Source: Kribbella sindirgiensis
GTDB lineage: Bacteria > Actinomycetota > Actinomycetes > Propionibacteriales > Kribbellaceae
Length of the DNA: 64,000 nt
Reading direction: 5' to 3'
Assembly: GCF_004331435.1 (NCBI RefSeq)
Contig: NZ_SJKA01000003.1
Span: 62,001-126,000, forward strand
Under the pieces are notes generated by a model. It was not told where the DNA came from. It ran no database searches and saw only the letters and a program-made list of their open reading frames with translations. Position 1 is the first letter of the stretch. The number at the start of each line of letters is the position of its first letter. The translations under genes were made by a program, and so were the position numbers. Positions 8,391 through 17,222 of this stretch are shown here, piece by piece.

Positions 8391-9494
8391 ATGACCACGA
8401 GCGGACCCGTTACGGACGGCGACGACGGCAGCGACAGCGGCACCGAGGGCGGCGACGGTACAACGGGTAGCACCCGCCGAAGCCACCGCGTGACGATCAG
8501 CGACCTCGCGCGCCGGCTGCACATCTCGAAGGCCTCCGTCTCGTACGCGCTGAACGGCCGCGCCGGGGTCAGCGACGAGACGCGCCAGCGGGTGCTCGAC
8601 CTGGCCGAGGAGCTGGGCTTCCACCCGAACTCCGCCGCGGTCGCACTGTCCGCGAGCCGCACCCGGACGATCGGGATCGTGATCGCCCGGGACCCCACGC
8701 TGATCTCGACCGAAGCGTTCTACATGCGCACCCTGGTCGGCATCGAGCAGTACCTGAACGAGGTCGACTCGTCGCTGCTGCTCCGGCTCACGGGCGAGCA
8801 CGGCGAGGACCTCGACGTACTGCGGCGCTGGTCGCGGCAGGGGCGGGTCGACGGGTTCATCCTGTTCGACGAACTCGAGAACGACCAGCGGATCCCGCTG
8901 CTCAGGGAACTCGGGGTGCCCTGCGTCGTGGTGAGCTCGAACGAGCCCGACGACACCGTCGGGCGGCTGATCAGCTCACCGGACGAGACCGTCTCGCTAC
9001 TGCTCGGGCACCTGGCCGAGCTCGGGCACACGAACATCGCGCACATCAGCGGACCGTTCACGTTCATCCACGAACGGCTCCGCGTCCAGACGTTGCAGGA
9101 GCACGCGGCGCGGCACGGGATCACGGTGCGGCACATCGAGGGCAGCTACCGGTACGACGACGGCGCCGAACTCACGCGTCAACTCCTGACCGGAACCCAT
9201 CCGCCGACCGCGATCGTGCTCGGGAACGACCTGATGGCGGTCGCCGCGCTGCGGGTCGCGATGGATCTCGGTACGGCGGTACCCGGCGAGGTCTCGATCG
9301 TCGCCTGGGACGACTCGCCGCTGTGCGAACTCGCGCGGCCCGGGATCACCGCGGTCGACCAGAAGACCATGGAACGCGGCCGCGCCGCCGCCGACCTCCT
9401 GCTCCGCATCGTCACCGGCAACCACCCCCTCCACGAAGAGGCCCCCGCCGGCGAACTCCGCCACCGCGAATCCTCCGGCCCCGCCCACTCCTGA
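8391..9494 (+). CDS. LacI-family transcriptional regulator
   Basis: This 367-aa repressor has an unusually acidic, glycine-rich tail of about 30 residues before the DNA-binding domain. The helix-turn-helix VTISDLARRLHISKASVSYALNG follows (about residues 33-55), then the periplasmic-binding-like sensor domain (TIGIVIARD onward). The ATG has only a weak ribosome site, and an in-frame GTG at the end of the tail is an alternative start. It sits between two ABC sugar operons and immediately upstream of one that carries two AACCGGTT palindromes, the typical central-CG form of LacI operators. It probably controls 9872-13000 in response to a sugar. Confidence 0.92.
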   Translation: MTTSGPVTDGDDGSDSGTEGGDGTTGSTRRSHRVTISDLARRLHISKASVSYALNGRAGVSDETRQRVLDLAEELGFHPNSAAVALSASRTRTIGIVIARDPTLISTEAFYMRTLVGIEQYLNEVDSSLLLRLTGEHGEDLDVLRRWSRQGRVDGFILFDELENDQRIPLLRELGVPCVVVSSNEPDDTVGRLISSPDETVSLLLGHLAELGHTNIAHISGPFTFIHERLRVQTLQEHAARHGITVRHIEGSYRYDDGAELTRQLLTGTHPPTAIVLGNDLMAVAALRVAMDLGTAVPGEVSIVAWDDSPLCELARPGITAVDQKTMERGRAAADLLLRIVTGNHPLHEEAPAGELRHRESSGPAHS

Positions 9495-9501
9495 GTCGTC
9501 G

Positions 9502-9618
9502 CCCCAATTTCCCTGGCTGACCCACGAATTTGCCTGGCCCACCAGCCAGATGCGGGGTTACCCACCCTGATTCAGGGTGCAGAACCCCCCATCTGATAGG
9601 TCAACCAGGCAAATGGGG
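9502..9618. repeat. Dispersed intergenic palindrome, copy A
   Basis: This is an imperfect inverted repeat with arms of about 44 bases around ACCCTGATTCAGGGT. The left side begins ATTTGCCTGG (9528-9537) and the right side ends CCAGGCAAAT (9605-9614). Before the left arm there is a second degenerate copy of the arm (about 9506-9527). The same layout, including the extra arm, is seen in inverted orientation at 32699-32810. It lies behind the LacI gene, so it may act as a terminator or be a small non-autonomous mobile element. Confidence 0.7.
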
Positions 9619-9772
9619 CTTCGGCGGGGCTTCGGAGCGGTTTCGGGGTACGGCGGGTGCAGTTTGAAGACTGTGTGAAATCGGGTGGTCTCGGAGCGTG
9701 GTGGATTGCGTTTGCCGGGGCGGCGGTGGAGGTTGGTGGGGTCACGAGGTCGTAACGAAGACCCGCCAACTG

Positions 9773-9804
9773 AACCGGTTAGGGTTACGGAACTTAACCG
9801 GTTA
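9773..9804 (+). promoter_or_regulatory. Tandem LacI-type operators AACCGGTT
   Basis: Two palindromes AACCGGTT lie at 9773-9780 and 9796-9803, 23 bp apart; the second is extended to TTAACCGGTTA. LacI-family sites are palindromic with a central CG, which these have. They sit about 70-100 bp upstream of the binding-protein start and 280 bp downstream of the LacI gene. Binding by that regulator is an inference. Confidence 0.6.
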
Positions 9805-9871
9805 GGCCAGTATGGGGCCGATCCGCCTCCGCAGGTCTGCGGAGGCTCGAGACGGGACGAGGGAGTCCGAC

Positions 9872-11188
9872 GTGAGACTGCGTTCGCTTGTAGCCGCGGT
9901 TGCGGCGACCGCCATGGGAATCAGCCTCGCCGCCTGTGGTGGCGGCGACAAGGACGATTCCTCCGGCGGCAGCACCGGTGACCAGACGCTGACCTACTGG
10001 GCCAGCAACCAGGGCACCAGCCTCGACAACGACAAGGAGGTCCTGACCCCGGTCCTGCAGAAGTTCACCCAGGAGACCGGGATCAAGGTGAACCTCGAGG
10101 TGATCGGCTGGAACGACCTGCAGACCCGGATCCAGACCGCGATCACCTCGGGTCAGGCGCCGGACGTGGTCAACATCGGCAACACCTGGGCGGCCTCGCT
10201 GCAGGCCACCGACGCGTTCCTGCCGTTCGACGGCGACGCGATGACCGCGATCGGGGGCAAGGACAAGTTCGTGCCGACGGCTCTGGCGACCGGCGGCAAG
10301 GAAGGCACCGACCCGACCTCGGTCCCGCTCTACGGTCTGGCCTACGGCCTGTACTACAACAAGGCGATGTTCGCCGCGGCCGGGCTGCAGCCGCCGAAGA
10401 CCTGGGAAGAGATGGTCGCCGCGGCCAAGAAGCTGACCAACCCGGCGAAGAACCAGTGGGGTATGGCGCTGGCGGCCGGCAGCTACACCGAGAACGTGCA
10501 CTTCGCGTTCATCAACGCCGCGCAGAACAAGGCCGACTGGTTCAACGGCGACGGCAAGCCGACCTTCACCGGTGACGGCAACGTGCAGGGCGTACTGCGG
10601 TACCTCGACCTGATGCAGAAGGACAAGGTCGCGAACCCGTCGAACGCGCAGTACGACAACGGCACCAAGTCGGTGAACGACTTCGCCACCAAGAAGGTCG
10701 CGATGGTCATCAACCAGAACAACGCCGACTCCTCGATCGTTGCCAACGGCATGAAGGCCGGCGAGTACGGCGTCGTACCGTTCCCGGCTCCGGCCGGTGG
10801 CGAGCAGGTGGCCAGCCACGTGGCGGGGATCAACCTGTCGATCTTCAAGAACACCAAGCACAAGGACGCTGCGCTGAAGTTCGTGAAGTACATGACCGAC
10901 GCGCAGACCCAGACGACGCTGGGCAAGCCGTTCTCCTCGCTGCCGGTGCTGAAGGACGCGAAGCCGGTGTTCACCACTGACGCTGCCGAGGCGGCGACGT
11001 TCCAGGACGTCTACAACACCAAGTCCAAGCCGCTGCCGCTGGTGCCGGCCGAGGACCAGTTCGAGAGCACCGTCGGCAAGGCGATGAACGCGATGTTCGC
11101 CAAGATCGCGACCGGCGGCACGGTGACCGCCGACGACGTAAAGGCAGCCCTGAAGACCGCCGAGGACCAGGTGGCGGCAAGTAGCTGA
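9872..11188 (+). CDS. Extracellular sugar-binding lipoprotein of second ABC transporter
   Basis: This 438-aa family-1 solute-binding protein has a short positively charged N-terminus, a hydrophobic core and a lipobox SLAAC followed by GGGDKDD, typical of actinobacterial lipoproteins. GTG at 9872 was preferred over the ATG at 9812 because the signal peptide begins there and GGGAG lies 6 bases upstream; the extra 20 residues from 9812 are charged and out of character. It is the first gene of a three-gene importer operon behind putative LacI operators. The ligand is unknown. Confidence 0.92.
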   Translation: MRLRSLVAAVAATAMGISLAACGGGDKDDSSGGSTGDQTLTYWASNQGTSLDNDKEVLTPVLQKFTQETGIKVNLEVIGWNDLQTRIQTAITSGQAPDVVNIGNTWAASLQATDAFLPFDGDAMTAIGGKDKFVPTALATGGKEGTDPTSVPLYGLAYGLYYNKAMFAAAGLQPPKTWEEMVAAAKKLTNPAKNQWGMALAAGSYTENVHFAFINAAQNKADWFNGDGKPTFTGDGNVQGVLRYLDLMQKDKVANPSNAQYDNGTKSVNDFATKKVAMVINQNNADSSIVANGMKAGEYGVVPFPAPAGGEQVASHVAGINLSIFKNTKHKDAALKFVKYMTDAQTQTTLGKPFSSLPVLKDAKPVFTTDAAEAATFQDVYNTKSKPLPLVPAEDQFESTVGKAMNAMFAKIATGGTVTADDVKAALKTAEDQVAASS

Positions 11189-12168
11189 TGTCTCTCGCAA
11201 CAGAGCAAGCTTCGCCGGCCGCCTCGCGGCCGGCGAAGCCCAAGTCCAAGCGCGGCCTGGAGCAGCGGCCCGGGCTCAATCGGTGGTTGCCTTATGCGCT
11301 GCTGGCCCCGGCGGTGTTGCTCGAGTTGTTCATCCACATCATTCCGATGCTGGTCGGGATCTGGATGAGTTTCGTCAAGCTCACCAAGTTCTTCATCGCG
11401 AACTGGTCCTCCGCACCCGGGGTCGGGCTCGGCAACTACAAGGTCGCGCTCGACTTCAACAACGCCGTCGGGCAGGGGCTGCTGAAGTCCTTCGGCGTCA
11501 CGGTCGTCTTCTCGCTCGTCACGGTCGCGTTCTCGTGGGTGCTCGGGATGGCCGCCGCGGTCGCCCTGCAGCCGGAGTTCCGCGGCCGGGGCATCGTCCG
11601 CACCCTGTTCCTGGTGCCGTACGCGCTCCCGGCGTACGCCGGAATCCTGACCTGGAACTTCATGCTCCAGCGCGACACCGGCGCGGTGAACCACGTCCTG
11701 GACCAGCTGCACCTGACCGACGGGAAGACGTTCTGGCTGATCGGCGGCAACGCGCTGATCTCGCTGATCACGGTGGCCGGCTGGAAGCTGTGGACGTTCG
11801 CGTTCCTGACCTTGATGGCCGGTATGCAGAGCATCCCGCGGGACCTGTACGAGGCCGCGTCGGTGGACGGCGCCGGCAACATCCGGCAGTGGCGCAACAT
11901 CACGCTCCCGTCGCTGCGCCCGGTGAACCTGGTCCTCGTACTGGTGCTGTTCCTGTGGACGTTCAGCGACTTCAACACGCCGTACGTGCTGTTCGGTACG
12001 GCGCAACCGCCGGCCGGCGACCTGATCACGTTCCACATCTACAACGCGTCGTTCCTGACCTGGAACTTCGGCACCGGGGCGGCGATGTCCGTGCTGCTGC
12101 TGATCTTCCTGATGATCGTCACCGGCGCGTATCTGCTCGTCACCGGAAGGAGGTCGCGTCGTGCGTGA
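11188..12168 (+). CDS. ABC sugar transporter permease (MalF-like)
   Basis: This 326-aa permease has a basic cytoplasmic leader of about 30 residues and about six membrane helices. The EAA loop is YEAASVDGAGNIRQWRNITL near residue 230. It overlaps the binding-protein stop by one base (TGATG) and the next permease by 8 bases, which indicates translational coupling. It belongs to the CUT1 family and needs an ATPase encoded elsewhere. Confidence 0.93.
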   Translation: MSLATEQASPAASRPAKPKSKRGLEQRPGLNRWLPYALLAPAVLLELFIHIIPMLVGIWMSFVKLTKFFIANWSSAPGVGLGNYKVALDFNNAVGQGLLKSFGVTVVFSLVTVAFSWVLGMAAAVALQPEFRGRGIVRTLFLVPYALPAYAGILTWNFMLQRDTGAVNHVLDQLHLTDGKTFWLIGGNALISLITVAGWKLWTFAFLTLMAGMQSIPRDLYEAASVDGAGNIRQWRNITLPSLRPVNLVLVLVLFLWTFSDFNTPYVLFGTAQPPAGDLITFHIYNASFLTWNFGTGAAMSVLLLIFLMIVTGAYLLVTGRRSRRA

Positions 12169-13000
12169 GACCAGAGGGTTCAAGATCTACCGCGGTGTCA
12201 CCCTCACAGTGCTCGGACTGTTCGTCCTGGTCCCGCTGTACGTGATGGTGACGTCGTCGCTGAAACCGCTCAAGGACGTGCAGGGCGCGTTCTCCTGGTG
12301 GCCGTCGAACCTGACGCTGGCGCCGTTCGTGGACATGTGGAAGACGGTGCCGCTGGCCCGGTACTTCGTGAACTCGACGGTCGTGTCGGTGGCGGCGACG
12401 GTGTTCTCGGTGGCGATCGCGATCCTGGCCGCGTTCGCGGTGTCGCGGTTCAGGTTCCGCGGGCGGACGGTCTTCACCACCACGGTGCTGTCGACGCAGA
12501 TGTTCCCGGGTGTGCTGTTCCTGCTGCCGTTGTTCCTGATCTTCGTGAACATCAACAACCAGTTCGGGCTGCAGCTGGTCGGGACGCGGCTCGGGCTGAT
12601 CATCACCTATCTGACGTTCAGCCTGCCGTTCTCGATCTGGATGCTGGCCGGGTACTTCGACAGCATCCCGCGCGAGCTGGACGAGGCCGCGCTGGTGGAC
12701 GGTTGCGGTCCGATGGGCGCGCTCTGGCGGGTCGTACTGCCCGCGGCACGGCCCGGTGTGATCGCGGTCGCGATCTACTCGTTCATGACCGCGTGGGGCG
12801 AGGTCCTGTTCGCGTCGGTGATGACGACGGAGGCCAACCGCACGTTGTCCGTCGGCCTTCGCCAGTACTCGACCCAAACCAACATCTACTGGAACCAGAT
12901 CATGGCCGCCGCCCTGGTGGTCAGCATCCCCGTCGTCATCGGCTTCCTCCTGGCCCAACGCCACTTCGTAGCCGGCGTCACCGCGGGAGCCGTCAAGTAG
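12161..13000 (+). CDS. ABC sugar transporter permease (MalG-like)
   Basis: This 279-aa second permease starts at a GTG inside the end of the previous gene, with a near-consensus site GGAAGGAGG 4-5 bases before it, which fixes the start. The EAA loop LDEAALVDGCGPMGALWRVV is near residue 175. It closes the operon; no ATPase gene follows. Its stop lies 3 bp from the stop of a convergent gene. Confidence 0.93.
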   Translation: MRETRGFKIYRGVTLTVLGLFVLVPLYVMVTSSLKPLKDVQGAFSWWPSNLTLAPFVDMWKTVPLARYFVNSTVVSVAATVFSVAIAILAAFAVSRFRFRGRTVFTTTVLSTQMFPGVLFLLPLFLIFVNINNQFGLQLVGTRLGLIITYLTFSLPFSIWMLAGYFDSIPRELDEAALVDGCGPMGALWRVVLPAARPGVIAVAIYSFMTAWGEVLFASVMTTEANRTLSVGLRQYSTQTNIYWNQIMAAALVVSIPVVIGFLLAQRHFVAGVTAGAVK

Positions 13001-13003
13001 CGG

Positions 13004-13897
13004 TCAGTACTCGGAGATGCCGCTGATGGATACCGAGGTCGAGTAGAAGGTGGCGTACTTGCCGTTCTTGCCAACGGTCGCGCCGCTGTAGCCCTGGGTG
13101 GACAGCCGGTACGCACCGACCTTGGCGTCTCGGGCCGAGCTCGGTCCGGAGGCGGGGATGCCGGCTCCCTGCAACGCGAACGTGACGATCTGCTGCCGGA
13201 TCGACGCGTCCGGGACGAAGATCGCCAGCGCTCCCGGCAGGCCTTGCTTCAGCGACGCGACCGCGGCCTTGACGCACTGCGGGCAGTTCTGGACCTTGGC
13301 GCTGCCGCTGCCGCTCACGTCGATGGACTCGGGGTACTTCTTCTTCGAGTAGTCGGGGCTGATGTACACGTCGACGGTGCCCTTGTTGCATTCCCATCGG
13401 CGGTCCAGCTTGCAGACGTAGCCCTTGGACTTGAACGCCGTGACGAGCGAGCTGACTGTGGCACCCGGGAGGCAGCCGTTGCATCCGGCCGGCAATTTGG
13501 TCGGCTGCGCAGGCGGCTGGGTGGCCGGCTGTGCGGTCGGCTTGGCCGGGCTCTCGCCGGTGGTCGGGCTGCCGCCGGTGGTCGGTTGCTGGGTCGGGGC
13601 CTCGCTCGCCGGACGGAGCGTGGGCTTCGTCGACGGCGCGACCGGCTGGGTCGTACCGTCAGCGGCATCGTCCGAGCCGCCGGTGAACCGGGTGACCACG
13701 AAGACACCGGCGCCGATGAGCATCAACGCACCGACGATCGCCACCACGATCGGACCCACCTTCCGCGGCGGAGGTGGAGGCGGCGGGTAACCGACGTACT
13801 GCTGGCCGTACTGCGGGCCGTACTGCTGCTGACCGTACGGCGGCTGCTGCGGAGGCTGCTGCCCCGGGTACCCGCCCTGCTGGTTGCTCACGGCCAC
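13004..13897 (-). CDS. Membrane-anchored proline-rich protein, function unknown
   Basis: The protein is 297 aa. Residues 1-45 are Pro/Gln/Tyr/Gly-rich (QQPPQQPPYG, PPPPPPP). A single membrane helix follows (about 47-70), then a Pro/Thr/Ser-rich linker (about 72-140), and an exported C-terminal domain of about 150 residues with two C-x2-C pairs (CNGC, CPQC) and two further cysteines. The layout matches actinobacterial type II membrane proteins with cytoplasmic proline-rich tails. The start is GTG at 13897; another GTG two codons in is possible. No function is recognised. It is separate from the efe operon, 19 bp downstream of efeB on the same strand, and might be co-transcribed with it. Confidence 0.75.
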   Translation of the reverse strand: MAVSNQQGGYPGQQPPQQPPYGQQQYGPQYGQQYVGYPPPPPPPRKVGPIVVAIVGALMLIGAGVFVVTRFTGGSDDAADGTTQPVAPSTKPTLRPASEAPTQQPTTGGSPTTGESPAKPTAQPATQPPAQPTKLPAGCNGCLPGATVSSLVTAFKSKGYVCKLDRRWECNKGTVDVYISPDYSKKKYPESIDVSGSGSAKVQNCPQCVKAAVASLKQGLPGALAIFVPDASIRQQIVTFALQGAGIPASGPSSARDAKVGAYRLSTQGYSGATVGKNGKYATFYSTSVSISGISEY

Positions 13898-13916
13898 AAT
13901 ATAGGGACCGCCCGGT

Positions 13917-15167
13917 TCAGCTGAAGAGTTTTTCGCCCCAGTATGAGCCGGGGGTCACGCCGGCGGGGCAGGCGAAGATGCCGGAGCCGACGTGGTGGAT
14001 GTACTCGTTCAGCGTGTCGCTCTTGGCCAGTTGGTTCTGGACGGGGATGAACTGCTTGCGCGGGTCGCGTTGGTAGGCCAGGAAGAACAGGCCCGCGTCC
14101 AGGCGGCCGAGGCCGTCCGAACCGTCGACGAAGTTGTAGCCCCGGCGGAGCAGTTCGGCGCCGTTGTTGAACTGCGGGTGCGCGAGCCGCACGTGCGAGT
14201 CCATCGGCATCTTCGGGTCGCCGTCGGAGTTCTTCGCGGTGAAGTCGATCGCGTCGAACTCGTCCGCCTTGCCCAGCGGGGCGCCGGTGCCCTTCCCGCG
14301 GCCGATGATCGTCTCCTGCTCGCCGAGCGACGTACGGTCCCAGATCTCGATGTTCATCCGGATCCGCCGCGACACCAGGTACGCGCCGCCGACCATCCAC
14401 TCGGGGCCGTCCTCGGGCTGCACCCAGAGCTGCTGCTCGAGTTTGTCGGCTTCCTCGAGCTTGAGGTTGTTGGTCCCGTCCTTGAACCCGAACAGGTTCC
14501 GCGGCGTCGCCTGCGCCCGCGACGTCGACGACGTCCGGCCGAATCCGAGCTGCGAGTACCGTACGGCGACCCGCCCGAACCCGATCCGCGCCAGGTTCCG
14601 GATGGCATGTACGGCGACCTGCGGGTCGTCGGAACAGGCCTGTACGGCGATGTCCCCGCCGGACCGCGCCGGGTCGAGGTCGTCGCCGATGAAGTGCGGC
14701 AGGTCGACGAGCGCCTGAGGACGCTTCGCCGCGAGCCCGAACCGCTTGTCGAACAACGACGGACCGAAGCCGACGGTGATCGTCAGCCGCGCCGGGGGCA
14801 GGCCGACCGCTTCACCGGTGTCCTCCGGGGGCGCCTCGCCCGGTCCGTTCACGGCGCCGTACTGACCGATGTCCCGCCCCGCCGTGAGCAGCGCGGCGGC
14901 GGCGGTCCACTCCTTCAGGAGCGCGATCAGTTCGTCCCGCTTCGTCGTCGTCACGTCGAACGCGGCGAAGTGCAGCCGGTCCTGCACCGGCGTGGTGATC
15001 CCGGCCTGGTGCGGCCCGTGAAACTCAACAGGCCCGTTGTTGTCCGCGGCCTGCGACGGCTCGGTGGACAACGCCGAATGCGCCGCATACCCAGCAACCC
15101 CGGTAGCAACAGCAGCACCCGCCGCCCCGAACAACCCGCGCCGCGAAAGTCCCTTACGTTCGCTCAT
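13917..15167 (-). CDS. efeB: DyP-type peroxidase / deferrochelatase EfeB
   Basis: This 416-aa Tat-exported haem peroxidase has an N-terminal KGLSRRGLFGAAGAAVATG signal. DyP-family motifs include FGFKDGTNN near residue 230 (the GxxDG motif with the catalytic Asp) and C-terminal haem-pocket segments. In EfeUOB systems it oxidises ferrous iron or releases iron from haem outside the membrane for uptake by EfeU. The ATG at 15167 overlaps the stop of efeO by four bases (ATGA), which fixes it over longer open frames. It is the last gene of the efeU-efeO-efeB operon. Confidence 0.95.
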   Translation of the reverse strand: MSERKGLSRRGLFGAAGAAVATGVAGYAAHSALSTEPSQAADNNGPVEFHGPHQAGITTPVQDRLHFAAFDVTTTKRDELIALLKEWTAAAALLTAGRDIGQYGAVNGPGEAPPEDTGEAVGLPPARLTITVGFGPSLFDKRFGLAAKRPQALVDLPHFIGDDLDPARSGGDIAVQACSDDPQVAVHAIRNLARIGFGRVAVRYSQLGFGRTSSTSRAQATPRNLFGFKDGTNNLKLEEADKLEQQLWVQPEDGPEWMVGGAYLVSRRIRMNIEIWDRTSLGEQETIIGRGKGTGAPLGKADEFDAIDFTAKNSDGDPKMPMDSHVRLAHPQFNNGAELLRRGYNFVDGSDGLGRLDAGLFFLAYQRDPRKQFIPVQNQLAKSDTLNEYIHHVGSGIFACPAGVTPGSYWGEKLFS

Positions 15168-16303
15168 TTCTTCGCCAGCACCCCGGCGACCTTGCTGACC
15201 GGCTCGGCCAGCCCGTCGACCACCGCGCCGAGCGCCTTCTTCTCGGCCTCGGTTGCGGTGTACGGCTTGAAGCCGTCGCCGTCGCGGTACTTGTCCAGGG
15301 CCGCGAAGACAGCCTTGAACTGAGTGTCCAGCTGGGTGACAAGGGCCGCGTCGCGCTTCTGCAGGGCCGGGCGGAGCGCCTGGATGGCGGCCTGCGAGCC
15401 CTCGACGTTCGCCTCGAAGTCCCACAGGTCGGTGTGCGAGTAGCGGTCCTCCTCGCCGGTGACCTTGCCGGTCGCGACCTCGTCGAGCAGTTCCTTCGCG
15501 CCGTTCGCCAGCTGCAGCGGCGTCAGCTTCACGACCTTCGCCTTCGCGACGACCGTCTTCACATCGGTCAGCAGCAGGTCGGCGTACTTCTCCATGCCCT
15601 TGGTCGAGTTGGAGACCCAGAGCGCCTGCTCGATCCGGTGGTACCCGGTCCACTCGGTGCCCGGCTCGACGTCGTTGACGCGGGCGTCGATCTTCGGGTC
15701 CAGATCACCGAACGACTCCGCGACCGGCTCGATCCGCTCCCAGTAGGTCCGCGACACCGGGAACAGCTCCTTCGCCTTCGCGACGTCGCCGGCCTTCACC
15801 GCGGTCACGAACTCGGTGGTCTTCTGCTCCAACGCGACCGCCTGCGAGTTCACGTACCGCTGGTAGCTCTCGGTCGCCTGCTTCAGCGCGGTGTCCGTGT
15901 CGATCTGCGCGGGCGCGTCGCCGGTCACGGTGAGGTCGCCCCGGATCCCGTCGCCGACCATGCCGGGCTTGCAGACCGCCTGGTACTTGCCGGTCGGCAG
16001 CTCGACGATCAGGTCCCGCTTCAGGCCCGGGCCGATGTTCTCGACCTCGCCCATCACCCGGTCGCCGTCGGCGTACACGTAGAACTCGGTGACCTTGCTG
16101 CCGCCGTTCGTCACCGAGAACGTGCTGGTGCCGGACTTCACGTCGCGACGGCTCAGCTCACAGCCCGAGTCGGACGCCTTGACCGACACCGGGCCGGTGC
16201 CGTCGTCCTTCGCGGCCGGTTCGTCGTCCGCACACGCGGTGAGCGCGGCGAGGCCGATGACGACCCCGACGATGGAGGCCCGACGGGCCAGAGTCCTGCG
16301 CAT
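15164..16303 (-). CDS. efeO: Iron uptake lipoprotein EfeO (cupredoxin plus imelysin domain)
   Basis: The protein is 379 aa. It carries a lipoprotein signal ending ALTAC, then a cupredoxin-like domain (about 35-125) and an M75/imelysin-like domain to the end with the conserved GYHRIEQALW motif (the GxHxxE signature) near residue 220. The family binds ferrous or ferric iron outside the membrane and hands it to EfeU. It sits between efeU (16 bp gap) and efeB (4-bp overlap). Family length and order are typical. Confidence 0.95.
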   Translation of the reverse strand: MRRTLARRASIVGVVIGLAALTACADDEPAAKDDGTGPVSVKASDSGCELSRRDVKSGTSTFSVTNGGSKVTEFYVYADGDRVMGEVENIGPGLKRDLIVELPTGKYQAVCKPGMVGDGIRGDLTVTGDAPAQIDTDTALKQATESYQRYVNSQAVALEQKTTEFVTAVKAGDVAKAKELFPVSRTYWERIEPVAESFGDLDPKIDARVNDVEPGTEWTGYHRIEQALWVSNSTKGMEKYADLLLTDVKTVVAKAKVVKLTPLQLANGAKELLDEVATGKVTGEEDRYSHTDLWDFEANVEGSQAAIQALRPALQKRDAALVTQLDTQFKAVFAALDKYRDGDGFKPYTATEAEKKALGAVVDGLAEPVSKVAGVLAKK

Positions 16304-16319
16304 GGTTCTCCTGGGGATT

Positions 16320-17168
16320 TCAGGCCGCTTTGGTGGCGGTCGTCGTCGTGACGGCGGGCGGTGTGGAACTCTTCACCGGAAGGAAATAGAGCACCATCAC
16401 CGGGACGAGGTAGACGACCCACGCGATCGCCTCCACCACGGTCGGGGCCGGGTTGAAGTTGAAGATGCCCTTCAGCAGTACGCCGTACCAGCTGTCGGGC
16501 GGGATCACGTGGGAGATGTCGAAGGCCAGCGTGTTCAGACCGGGCAGGATGTTCGCTTCCTGCAGGTCGTGGAAGCCGTACGCGAAGATACCGGCCGCGA
16601 CCAGGATCAGCACCGCGCCGGTCCACTTGAAGAACACGGCCAGGTTGATCTTCACGGCGCCCTTGTAGATCGCGAAGCCGAGCAGTACGGCGGTCGCGAG
16701 CCCGAGCAGGACGCCGACGAACGGTACGGCGGTGGTCGCGGTGGCGGCCGACGCGTACACGATGAACGCCGTCTCGATGCTCTCCCGGAAGACCGCGAGG
16801 AACGCCAGGATGACGACGGCGCGGGACCCGATCTCGAGGGCCTGGCCCATCCGCTCGCGCAGTTCCTTGGCGATACTGCGGGAGGCCTTGCGCATCCAGA
16901 AGATCATCCAGGTGACGAAACCGACCGCGAGGATCGACATCACCCCGCCGACGGTCTCCTGTGTGGTGAACGACTTCGCGGTCAGCGCGGTGACGAACTG
17001 GAGCAGACCCCAGGCGGCGACCGCCACGGCAAGCGCCGCGGCGACACCGATCCAGACCAGTTTGAGTCGATCGCGATGCCCCGACTTGACCAGGAAGGTG
17101 GCGAGGATGCTGACGACCAGCGAGGCCTCGAGTCCTTCACGGAGTCCGATCAGGTAGTTCGCGAGCAT
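16320..17168 (-). CDS. efeU: Ferrous iron permease EfeU (FTR1 family)
   Basis: This 282-aa integral membrane protein has about seven helices. The two R-E-x-x-E iron motifs are visible: REGLE at about residues 10-14 and RESIE near residue 125. It is the channel of the EfeUOB iron importer. Two DtxR/IdeR-like iron boxes lie in the 50 bp before its start, so it is very likely repressed when iron is plentiful. The ATG is followed by a near-perfect LANYLIGLREGLEASLVV family N-terminus. Confidence 0.96.
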   Translation of the reverse strand: MLANYLIGLREGLEASLVVSILATFLVKSGHRDRLKLVWIGVAAALAVAVAAWGLLQFVTALTAKSFTTQETVGGVMSILAVGFVTWMIFWMRKASRSIAKELRERMGQALEIGSRAVVILAFLAVFRESIETAFIVYASAATATTAVPFVGVLLGLATAVLLGFAIYKGAVKINLAVFFKWTGAVLILVAAGIFAYGFHDLQEANILPGLNTLAFDISHVIPPDSWYGVLLKGIFNFNPAPTVVEAIAWVVYLVPVMVLYFLPVKSSTPPAVTTTTATKAA

Positions 17169-17188
17169 GGCGGGACTCTCTCATAGCA

Positions 17189-17222
17189 TTAGGTACGGCT
17201 AACCTTCCTGAGGTTAACCTAA
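17189..17222 (-). promoter_or_regulatory. DtxR/IdeR-type iron boxes upstream of efeU
   Basis: TTAGGTACGGCTAACCTTC at 17189-17207 matches the actinobacterial iron-box consensus TTAGGTTAGSCTAACCTAA at about 15 of 19 positions. An overlapping second half, GAGGTTAACCTAA, runs from 17210 to 17222. They lie 20-55 bp before the efeU start. The second box contains the TAA stop codon of thpR (17214-17216). Regulation by an IdeR/DmdR homologue is inferred from the match. Confidence 0.8.

Larger units (their letters stand above)
9495..9871 (+). promoter_or_regulatory. Intergenic region with palindromic element and promoter of second ABC operon
   Basis: This 377-bp gap contains no convincing gene. Its left part (9502-9618) is a long imperfect palindrome of a dispersed family, described separately. 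The right part carries two AACCGGTT palindromes just before the binding-protein gene. The GTG start at 9872 is preceded by GACGAGGGAG at a good distance. Confidence 0.6.
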
